Below, piece after piece: positions 1-5,562 of a stretch of 5,562 nt of DNA (its first letter is position 1; every line of letters begins with the position of its first letter). Both the position numbers and the translations under genes were made by a program. The notes beneath the pieces were generated by a model. That model saw only the letters and a program-made list of their open reading frames with translations. It made no database searches and had not been told where the DNA came from. This DNA is from Vicinamibacteria bacterium (GTDB lineage: Bacteria > Acidobacteriota > Vicinamibacteria > Vicinamibacterales > 2-12-FULL-66-21). The stretch spans positions 1 to 5,562 of the forward strand of contig JAICSD010000314.1 in assembly GCA_025937075.1 (NCBI GenBank), given 5' to 3'.

Positions 1-911
1 CCATTCTGTGGTTCGCCGGGGCTTCGGCGATGGCCGGCCTCCTCAACCTCGTTCCGCGCTACCTGCCGCGATACGGGATGGCGCCCGAATGGACGAAGGC
101 GACGCGGCCGCTCGTGGCCCTGTTTGGCGGCATCACCGTTCTCATCACGGTCCTCTTCAACGCGAACGTCGAAGCGCAGGGCGGCGCGTATGCCACCGGC
201 GTACTCGTGCTGATGACGTCGGCCGCGTTTGCCGTGACGCTGCACGCGTTCCAGGAGCGGAAGCACTACCTTCCGTTCGGCGCGATCACGGTCGTCTTCA
301 TCTACACGACGGTCGTGAACATCTTCGAGCGGCCCGAAGGCATCAAGATCGCGTCGTGGTTCATCGCGACGATTGTCGCGACGTCGCTCATTTCCCGCGC
401 GCTGCGGTCGACCGAACTGCGCGTGCAGTCCGTCGAACCGGACGCCGAGGCACAGCGCTTCATCAAGGAGGCGGGCGACGCTCCCGTGCGCATCCTCGCG
501 AGCCGCCCGGGGGACAGCTCGGTCGAAGAATACGTGCGCAAGCTGCGCGACGCGCGCGAAGCGCACCATCTCGCCGAGTCACAACCCGTCCTCTTTCTCG
601 AGGTGCGCCCGGGCGACGTGTCGGAGTTCACCGACCGGTTGAAAGTGGAAGGCGTCGACGTCGGCGGCCATCACGTGCTGCGCGCCGTCAGCCCGGCCAT
701 CCCGAACGCGATCGCCGCGCTGCTGCTGCACATCCGCGATCAGACGGGGAAGATTCCCCACGCGTACTTCGGGTGGACGGAAGGCAACCCGGTCACGTAC
801 CTGCTGAAATTCCTGGCGTTCGGCGAAGGCGACACGGCGCCCGTCACGCGCGAAGTGCTGCGCCAGGCCGAACCGAATCCGCTAAGACGGCCGCGCATAC
901 ATGTTGGCTAG
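1..911 (+). CDS. APC-superfamily (amino-acid-permease-like) transporter, C-terminal part
   Basis: The gene is cut by the left edge; its frame is open from base 3 (ATT CTG TGG) to TAG at 909-911, giving 302 visible residues. The first ~135 are hydrophobic, with probable membrane helices near visible residues 34-54, 62-82, 90-108 and 112-134. The loop between the first two carries [19 protein letters not shown], a stretch I recognise from APC-type permeases of high-GC bacteria. About 165 soluble, presumably cytoplasmic, residues follow, ending in a GWTEGNP segment and a basic RRPRIHVG tail. The family performs proton- or ion-coupled uptake of amino acids or related solutes across the inner membrane; no substrate-deciding residues are visible here, so substrate is unassigned. 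The Met at base 30 lies inside the protein and is not the true start. The gene converges on the minus-strand cluster. KUP potassium transporters are distant relatives and a less likely alternative. The open frame at 8-1027 is a shadow of this gene. Confidence 0.8.
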   Translation, partial: ILWFAGASAMAGLLNLVPRYLPRYGMAPEWTKATRPLVALFGGITVLITVLFNANVEAQGGAYATGVLVLMTSAAFAVTLHAFQERKHYLPFGAITVVFIYTTVVNIFERPEGIKIASWFIATIVATSLISRALRSTELRVQSVEPDAEAQRFIKEAGDAPVRILASRPGDSSVEEYVRKLRDAREAHHLAESQPVLFLEVRPGDVSEFTDRLKVEGVDVGGHHVLRAVSPAIPNAIAALLLHIRDQTGKIPHAYFGWTEGNPVTYLLKFLAFGEGDTAPVTREVLRQAEPNPLRRPRIHVG

Positions 912-1027
912 CCAAGGGAACTATGCAACTTCACGACTCCCAACTACACAAGGAGCCAACTCCAAGGAGTCTCTCCTTGAGCAATTGGAAGTTGCGAGGT
1001 TGTGTAATTATCACGACCTGCCAGTAA
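912..1027. repeat. AT-richer convergent spacer with a three-copy short repeat
   Basis: This spacer lies between two convergent stop codons. By count it has 56 G/C of 116 bases (48%), well below its neighbours. It holds three versions of one motif of the form CCAA...CAAGGAG: copy 1 at 940-955 (16 nt), copy 2 directly adjacent at 956-969 (14 nt), and copy 3 inverted at 973-988 (16 nt; 13 of 16 positions match copy 1 on the opposite strand). Flanking it are an 8-bp inverted pair, GCAACTTC at 925-932 with GAAGTTGC at 988-995, and a 10-bp inverted pair with one mismatch at 942-951 and 1000-1009. TCACGAC also occurs directly repeated at 931-937 and 1011-1017. I see no protein-coding potential. It may be a REP-like or miniature intergenic element, a termination region, or both; the sequence alone does not decide. 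Confidence 0.6.
925..995. terminator. Candidate bidirectional terminator or 3'-end stem-loop
   Basis: The outer stem is GCAACTTC (925-932) pairing with GAAGTTGC (988-995), 8 bp. Inside it lies a compact hairpin, CAAGGAG (963-969), loop TCT, CTCCTTG (973-979), 7 bp. CAAGGAG also occurs at 949-955, so two mutually exclusive hairpins are possible. The position between two convergent stops (14 nt after the plus-strand stop, 33 nt after the minus-strand stop) suits a shared terminator. There is no clear run of T after the stem on either strand, so it is not a classical intrinsic terminator; Rho-dependent ending or mRNA 3'-end protection is equally possible. Confidence 0.35.
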
Positions 1028-2317
1028 CTAACCAGCTTCAAGAGATACTGCCGCCTCGGCGACGCCGTGTCCCAGGACCGCGGTTACATCGAGCCGCAGC
1101 CGCTCATATCGCACCGAATCGCCGACAACCGGTGGACGGCCAAGCAAAGTCAGGATGAGGCCGCTGACGCTGTCGACGTCTTCGTGCGTCAAGTCCAGAT
1201 CGAAGAGCTGCCCGACCTCGTCGATCCGCATCGTGCCCGGCACGCGCAGGCGGCCGAGCGCGTCGTGGCGCGGGCGGTTCGACGTGGCGCCTTCGTCGAT
1301 GTCCCCGACCACCTCCTCGAACAGATCTTCGAGCGTGACGATGCCCGCCGTACCGCCGTGTTCGTCGATCACGATCGCGAGCTGTGCACGCTCGCGCCGC
1401 ATCGTCGACAGCACGACGTCCAGGAGCGCGGTTTCGGGGACGACTGGAGCCTGGCGCGCGCCGGATGCGGAGACGCGCTGATCGTTGAGCAGCAGCCTCA
1501 GCAAATCCTTGATGTGGTACGTGCCCGCGATGTGATCCAGATCGTCGTCGTAGATGGGATACCGCGTGTGCGGCGTCTGGCCCACGATCGACCGGAGCTC
1601 CGACGGGCCGGCGCCGACGGGGATGCCGACGACGCGGACGCGCGGGACCATGACTTCACCGGCCGTGCGGTCGCCGAACTCGAACAGCTCCTGCAGCATG
1701 TGGCCGGCGTCTTCGCGCAGCGCGCCCTGCTCCTCCGCCTCCTGCACGACGAGCTGCAGTTCTTCCGGCGTGTAGTACTGATCCATCGTCTGCGCCTGCC
1801 GTTTGACTCCGATCAGTTTCAGAACGCCATTGCCCATGGCGTTCAGCGCGACGACGAATGGATAGAGGATCGCCTGCACCCACAGCATCGGGGGCGTGAT
1901 GTAGAGCGCCATGCGCTCGGCTGACTGGAGCGCCAGGGATTTGGGCACCATTTCGCCGAGGACGATGTGGAAGTAGGTCAGGATGGCGACGGCGATGACG
2001 CTCGCGATCCCGTGCGCACCAAGCCACTGGGCCCACGACGATCCACCCAGCCGGTGGAGGACGGCGTCTGACAGCACGTGCTCGCCATACATGCCGAGGC
2101 CGAGTGAAGCCACGGTGACACCGATCTGTGCGGTCGCGATGTAACGATCCTGGCGCGCCGGATCGCGAAGCACGGAATGCACCAGACGCGCGAGCCGGTT
2201 CGTCCCGGCCTTCGCTTCGATCGCGGCGCGCGGCGCTCCGACGATGGCGAATTCCGCGGCGACGAAGACGGCGTTCAGCAGGATGAGCGCAGCGATGATG
2301 AGAACCGGCTCGAGCAC
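1028..2317 (-). CDS. CorC/HlyC-type CNNM-like membrane protein with CBS pair (second paralog)
   Basis: This gene encodes 429 residues, a normal full length. Residues 1-170 are a DUF21 (CNNM-type) membrane domain, with an N-terminal hydrophobic helix running into NAVFVAAEFAIVGA, the DRYIATAQIG segment (58-67), and GEMVPK at 121-126. Residues ~221-340 are a CBS pair: EVMVPR opens the first CBS, and IDEHGGTAGIVTLEDLFEEVVGDI (317-340) is the canonical end of the second. Residues ~350-420 are the small CorC_HlyC C-terminal domain. Family members act in Mg/Co efflux or tolerance, with the CBS pair sensing nucleotide; the 'hemolysin' label is historical. The start is GTG at 2317, sharing its first base with the upstream TAG (TAGTG), with AGGAGG 10 nt before it. 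An in-frame opening to 3208 reads through the neighbouring gene in another frame and is not coding. Translation is very probably coupled to the upstream paralog. All signature motifs are intact, so I expect a functional protein. Confidence 0.92.
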   Translation of the reverse strand: MLEPVLIIAALILLNAVFVAAEFAIVGAPRAAIEAKAGTNRLARLVHSVLRDPARQDRYIATAQIGVTVASLGLGMYGEHVLSDAVLHRLGGSSWAQWLGAHGIASVIAVAILTYFHIVLGEMVPKSLALQSAERMALYITPPMLWVQAILYPFVVALNAMGNGVLKLIGVKRQAQTMDQYYTPEELQLVVQEAEEQGALREDAGHMLQELFEFGDRTAGEVMVPRVRVVGIPVGAGPSELRSIVGQTPHTRYPIYDDDLDHIAGTYHIKDLLRLLLNDQRVSASGARQAPVVPETALLDVVLSTMRRERAQLAIVIDEHGGTAGIVTLEDLFEEVVGDIDEGATSNRPRHDALGRLRVPGTMRIDEVGQLFDLDLTHEDVDSVSGLILTLLGRPPVVGDSVRYERLRLDVTAVLGHGVAEAAVSLEAG

Positions 2318-3645
2318 TACTCGCGGTCCTCCTCGCCGTTGTCTTCTTCGTCGAGATACGGCGGCGTGACGATGACCGACGTCACGAAGCCGCTTTCGAC
2401 GCTTTCGACTTCCACGGGCAGATCGAGCACGGTCAGGCGGGCCCCCGGCTCGGGTAAGCCGCCGGCCTGTTCGGCGACGAACGCGCCGACCGTCTGATTG
2501 TCGACCGGCCATGCGCCTTCGACCCAGATCCGCGCGCGTTCGAGCGGCAGCGCACCCGGCAGCCGCACGCGCCCGTCGGAAAGGCGAAGCGGCAGAAGCC
2601 GGGACGACTTGAACTCGTCGGGAACCGCGCCCAGGAGTTCTCCGATGACATCCTCGAGCGTGATCAGTCCGGCAACTCGCCCCGTATCGGTGACCACCAT
2701 CGCCTGATGGCTCCGTTTGTCGCGAAGAAAGGCGAGCAGGCGATCTGCCGGAATGGTTTCCGCCACTCGAGGGATCGGCCGCACGAGCGACGCCAGCGAT
2801 CCGGATCGGCCTCGTTCGAGAAAGTGCATGACCACATCTTTCGTGTGGAGGATTCCGACGATCGTATCGAGCGTGGACCGGTAGACGGGCAGGCGGCTGT
2901 ACGGGCTCGATGCGGCAATCCGCTGCACGTCGCGCAGCGGAGTCGCCAACTCGATCGCGGTGAGGCGTTCGCGCGGCACCATCAACTGCGCCGCGTTTCG
3001 AAGTCCCAGGCGCAGCGCGCGATGCAGGCGCACCTGCTCCTGCGGCTCCAGCAGACCGCCGTTCCGGCTCTCGGCGATGAGCAGGGCGATCTCTTCCGGC
3101 GAGTGCACGTGGCGGTGGCCGGTGTTCGGCGCGCCGAGCACGCGCAGCACGAACAGCCCGCTGCCGTTCAGGATGGCAATCAACCAGGCGTACACCCGCA
3201 GCGACCATTGCATCGGGAGCACGGTGAAGAGAGCCGTCTGGGTCGGATACTGCAGCGCGACCGCCTTGGGGACGAGCTCGCCCAGAATGACCGACAGAAT
3301 CGTGAGCGCGAGGAGAATGATGATTGCAGCCGTGCTGGTGGCGGCTGGGCGCTCGAAGCCCCAGACGCGCATCAGCAGCGGTGCCGCTTTTGGCGCGAGG
3401 ATCGCCTGCGCGTACGCGCCGAGGATCAGACTCGAGAGCGTGATCCCGACCTGTGAGGCTGCGATGTAACGATCGAGGGCGCGCGGATCCTCGAGCACCG
3501 GCAGAAGCCGGGCGGCGATCGCATGACCGTCCCCGGCGAGACGTCTCAGGCGGCTGCGGCGCGCGCCAACCGCGGCGAACTCCGCTGCGACGTACAGCGC
3601 GGTGAACAGGATCAGCAGCAGGATGATTGCTGCAGCCGCAAGCAC
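2317..3645 (-). CDS. CorC/HlyC-type CNNM-like membrane protein with CBS pair (first paralog)
   Basis: This gene encodes 442 residues with the same architecture as its downstream neighbour. The DUF21 membrane domain spans ~1-170, starting with a strongly hydrophobic helix into LYVAAEFAAVGARR; it includes DRYIAASQVG (58-67) and GELVPK (122-127). A His-rich linker HRHVHSPEEI (177-186) follows. The CBS pair spans ~221-343 (LMVPR at 221-225, LITLEDVIGELLG at 327-339), the CorC_HlyC domain ~350-425, and the tail is very acidic (DEEDNGEEDRE). The likely role is Mg/Co export or tolerance at the inner membrane. Before the TLED motif it has TDTGRVAG where the neighbour has IDEHGGTAG, so the second CBS site may have altered ligand binding. 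GTG at 3645 is the first usual start after the preceding stop and matches the family N-terminus, but I see no good Shine-Dalgarno sequence there. The gene follows the ADOP-type permease by 78 bp on the same strand and ends in TAG overlapping the next GTG. Confidence 0.9.
   Translation of the reverse strand: MLAAAAIILLLILFTALYVAAEFAAVGARRSRLRRLAGDGHAIAARLLPVLEDPRALDRYIAASQVGITLSSLILGAYAQAILAPKAAPLLMRVWGFERPAATSTAAIIILLALTILSVILGELVPKAVALQYPTQTALFTVLPMQWSLRVYAWLIAILNGSGLFVLRVLGAPNTGHRHVHSPEEIALLIAESRNGGLLEPQEQVRLHRALRLGLRNAAQLMVPRERLTAIELATPLRDVQRIAASSPYSRLPVYRSTLDTIVGILHTKDVVMHFLERGRSGSLASLVRPIPRVAETIPADRLLAFLRDKRSHQAMVVTDTGRVAGLITLEDVIGELLGAVPDEFKSSRLLPLRLSDGRVRLPGALPLERARIWVEGAWPVDNQTVGAFVAEQAGGLPEPGARLTVLDLPVEVESVESGFVTSVIVTPPYLDEEDNGEEDRE
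2328..2333 (-). promoter_or_regulatory. Ribosome binding site inside the upstream gene, fixing the GTG start at 2317
   Basis: On the minus strand AGGAGG is followed by a 10-nt spacer and then GTG at 2317-2315. The purine run is made by the GAG GAG GAC codons of the acidic tail of the upstream CorC-like protein. Together with the one-base stop/start overlap, it supports GTG 2317 as the true start and suggests translational coupling of the pair. Confidence 0.75.
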
Positions 3646-3696
3646 CGGACGATCGTAGACGATCCGGGCTGTCGTGGTCCGCGCCAGGGCCTGCCC

Positions 3697-3717
3697 GGCG
3701 CCCCGTCGTGGGGCGCC
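3697..3717 (-). terminator. Perfect G+C-rich hairpin just after the permease stop codon
   Basis: GGCGCCCC (3697-3704) and GGGGCGCC (3710-3717) are exact reverse complements separated by GTCGT. On the minus strand the hairpin begins 6 nt after the TAG of the ADOP-type permease (3726-3724). Its position suits an end-of-gene structure, and the stem is very stable, but no T-run follows it. It may therefore act in termination with help, in attenuation before the CorC-like pair, or in 3'-end stabilisation. Both arms are pure G/C, so part of the match could be compositional. Confidence 0.4.
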
Positions 3718-3723
3718 ATGCCC

Positions 3724-5562
3724 CTACTCCGCCTTCAAGGCAGTCAGGGGATCGATCCGGGTCGCGCGCATCGCCGGAACAGCCGTGGCGACCGCTGCGA
3801 CCGCGAGCAGAATGGCGGCGACGCCGGCAAACGTCATCGGATCCGTCGGCGTGACGTCGTACAACATCGTCCGCAGCAGTCCCGTGAGCGCGAACGCCGC
3901 GGCGCAGCCCGCGGCGAGCCCAATGACCGCCAGACGCAGCGCGTGCGTGAGCACCATGGCGATGACACCGCCGCGGTCCGCCCCGAGCGCCATGCGTATG
4001 CCGATCTCCTGCGTCCGCTGCGAGACCATGTACGACATCACGCCGTAGATCCCGACGGTTGCGAGCACCAGCGCGACCGCTGCGAAAACCGCGAGCAGCA
4101 ACATGACGATTCGCCGCTGGGCCAGCGAGCGCGCAATGACATCCTCCATCGAACGCAGGTGGGACACCGGCAGGTCCGGATCGATCTCACGCACGGCCTG
4201 AACGAGAGATGAGGCAACGGCTGCCGGATTCCCGGCTGTCCGCACGACGACGGTTTCGGACGTGTAGGGCGTGCGTGAATAGGGGTAGTAGATCGCCGGA
4301 CTGATCTGTTCGTCGATCGACACCATCTTCGTATCGCCGACGACGCCGATGATTTCGTCCGGCCCGGTGCCGTTCCAGCTCACCAGAAGGTGCTGGCCGA
4401 TCGGATCCTGATTCGGGAACATCTGCCGGGCCAGCGTCTCGCTGACGACCGCATAATGGTTCTCCGTCTGCTGCTCGCGCTCGCTGAAGAGGCGTCCACG
4501 CAGCAGCGGAATCCCGAGCACGGTGAAGTAATCGCCGTCGATGATCTTGATGGTTGCGGTCGGACTCTGGCCGGGCGGCGGCTTCGGCTGCCCCACGACT
4601 TCGAACGATGTGGCCGAACCCAACCCGTTCATCGGCAGGAACGACACCGTTCCGGCAGACGTGGCGCCGGGAAGATTGCGGATGCGGTCGAGCAGGCTGT
4701 GCCAGAACTGGGTGCGGGGGGGCAGACCCTGGTATTTCGCCCCGGGGAGCGTCAACTGCATCGTCATCACGTGGTCCGGGCGGAAGCCCGGATCCGTGGA
4801 CATCAGGCGCGCGAAGCTGCGGAGCAGCAGTCCCGCGCCGACGAGCAGCACGAGCGCCAGTGCGACTTCGATCACGACGAACGCGCTGCGGAGTTTGCCC
4901 GTTCTCCCGGCGGAGCCGCTGCGTCCACCCTCCTTCAGGGCATCGTTCAGATTGATTGCTGCCGACGTCAGCGCCGGAGCGAATCCAAACACGATTCCGC
5001 TGACGAGCGCGATGAGCGCGGTGAAGGCGAGCACGCGAGCGTCGACGCCGATTGCGTCGATTCGCGGGAACGCGATCTGGTCGCCCAGATTCGCCGTCAG
5101 AAACCGCACGCCGCCCCAGGCGAGCGCAAATCCTGCGATGCCTCCGGCCGCCGCCAGGAGGAGGCTTTCAGCAAGCATCTGGCGAATGAGCCGATGCCGG
5201 CTCGCGCCGAGCGCCGCGCGGACCGCCAATTCACGCTGCCGTCCCGCCGCCCGGGCGAGAAGGAGATTGGCGACGTTGGCGCAGGCGATCAGAAGAACGA
5301 AGCCCACCGCGCCGAGCAGGATCACGAGCGCCGGTCTGACCTCGCCGGTGATCTGCTGCTCAATCGGCCTGACGTTGATGCCCCAGCCCGTGTCGAACTG
5401 CGGCCACCGGGCCGTCAGGCGCGCGGCGATGGTGTCCATCTCCGCCTGGGCCTGCGCGACGGACACGCCGGGCTTCAATCGTGCGATCGGCGTCAGGCTT
5501 CGACCGCGCGGTTCGCGCGACGCCGCCGTGAAGCCGATTGGGTACCACACGTCGACGGTGCG
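3724..5562 (-). CDS. ADOP-type (MacB/FtsX-like) ABC permease, C-terminal part
   Basis: The gene is cut by the right edge; 612 residues are visible, with the first codon CGC at 5562-5560 and TAG at 3726-3724. Numbering from the visible start: residues 1-70 are the end of a MacB-type periplasmic domain (ARLKPGVSVAQAQAEMDTIA). The first FtsX membrane block spans ~75-245, with ACANVANLLLARAAGRQREL and AVRAALGAS. A second MacB-like periplasmic domain spans ~260-475. The second FtsX block spans ~483-600, with TVGIYGVMSYMVSQRTQEIG and IRMALGAD, and the protein ends in IDPLTALKAE. Two FtsX blocks in one chain, compared with one in MacB, mark the ADOP arrangement; full members are usually around 800 residues, so roughly the first 200 are missing. 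Such permeases are thought to work with a separate ATPase in export or envelope stress, but the substrate is unknown and no ATPase or membrane-fusion gene lies in the window. The Val codon at 5550 is internal, not a start. Confidence 0.9.
   Translation of the reverse strand, partial: RTVDVWYPIGFTAASREPRGRSLTPIARLKPGVSVAQAQAEMDTIAARLTARWPQFDTGWGINVRPIEQQITGEVRPALVILLGAVGFVLLIACANVANLLLARAAGRQRELAVRAALGASRHRLIRQMLAESLLLAAAGGIAGFALAWGGVRFLTANLGDQIAFPRIDAIGVDARVLAFTALIALVSGIVFGFAPALTSAAINLNDALKEGGRSGSAGRTGKLRSAFVVIEVALALVLLVGAGLLLRSFARLMSTDPGFRPDHVMTMQLTLPGAKYQGLPPRTQFWHSLLDRIRNLPGATSAGTVSFLPMNGLGSATSFEVVGQPKPPPGQSPTATIKIIDGDYFTVLGIPLLRGRLFSEREQQTENHYAVVSETLARQMFPNQDPIGQHLLVSWNGTGPDEIIGVVGDTKMVSIDEQISPAIYYPYSRTPYTSETVVVRTAGNPAAVASSLVQAVREIDPDLPVSHLRSMEDVIARSLAQRRIVMLLLAVFAAVALVLATVGIYGVMSYMVSQRTQEIGIRMALGADRGGVIAMVLTHALRLAVIGLAAGCAAAFALTGLLRTMLYDVTPTDPMTFAGVAAILLAVAAVATAVPAMRATRIDPLTALKAE

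Noticed and set aside
940..1009. Repeat cluster considered as a CRISPR array
   Set aside because: The copies are adjacent with no spacers, one is inverted, and the units are only 14-16 nt and degenerate.
8..1027. 339-codon plus-strand reading frame over the permease
   Set aside because: Its translation is Arg-rich low-complexity sequence typical of an off-frame in high-GC DNA. The alternative frame encodes clear membrane helices and family-like motifs.
1067..1924. Long plus-strand frames opposite the CorC-like genes and permease (1067-1924, 2707-3456, 3523-4212)
   Set aside because: They are antisense shadows rich in Arg, His, Asp and Gln with no motif, and they lie wholly opposite well-supported genes.
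2318..3208. Long in-frame extension upstream of the second CorC-like gene, which would give a 726-residue protein
   Set aside because: It overlaps the first CorC-like gene in another frame on the same strand. Its translation is Arg/Ala-rich without recognisable domains, while the real protein starts with a family-typical N-terminus at GTG 2317 behind a good ribosome site.
3645..3665. Imperfect palindrome with CGATC repeats just upstream of the first CorC-like start, considered as an operator
   Set aside because: Symmetry is only partial and GATC/CGATCG strings are common throughout this window; no promoter elements could be placed beside it.
3646..3723. The permease stop is in frame with the CorC-like start and the 26 codons between are open, suggesting a read-through fusion
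   Set aside because: An open run of 26 codons is expected by chance at this G+C content, and the CorC-like N-terminus at 3645 matches the family without an extension.

Overview
The window is high-GC bacterial DNA (about two thirds G+C by eye) packed with membrane proteins. The large minus-strand permease at the right end has the two FtsX-type membrane blocks and central MacB-like periplasmic domain of the acidobacterial duplicated orphan permease (ADOP) type. The left-end APC-superfamily permease, with its long soluble tail, also resembles proteins I associate with Acidobacteriota. I therefore infer an acidobacterium, possibly a Vicinamibacteria relative. There is no rRNA or marker gene to confirm this.

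Layout, left to right: (1) positions 1-911, plus strand: the C-terminal 302 residues of an APC-superfamily amino-acid-permease-like transporter. (2) 912-1027: a convergent intergenic spacer of about 48% G+C, holding three degenerate copies (two direct, one inverted) of a short motif and nested inverted repeats. (3) 1028-2317 and 2317-3645, minus strand: two tandem paralogous CorC/HlyC-type (CNNM-like, DUF21 + CBS pair + C-terminal domain) membrane proteins. They share one base in a TAGTG stop/start overlap, with a good ribosome binding site inside the end of the first gene. (4) 3646-3723: a 78-bp spacer with a perfect 8-bp G+C-rich inverted repeat just after the preceding stop codon. (5) 3724-5562, minus strand: the C-terminal 612 residues of the ADOP-type permease, whose start lies beyond the right edge.

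The three minus-strand genes are co-directional and could form one transcript, ADOP permease then CorC-like 1 then CorC-like 2. Only the CorC-like pair shows clear translational coupling. The pair probably acts in divalent-cation (Mg/Co) transport or tolerance, possibly as partners. The ADOP permease is a separate export or envelope function, and nothing in the window ties it mechanistically to the pair. The plus-strand permease converges on this cluster and is an independent unit.

I saw no tRNA, rRNA, CRISPR array, insertion sequence or phage gene. Apart from the structured convergent spacer this looks like ordinary chromosomal housekeeping and transport sequence, and I do not see a convincing new multi-gene system.
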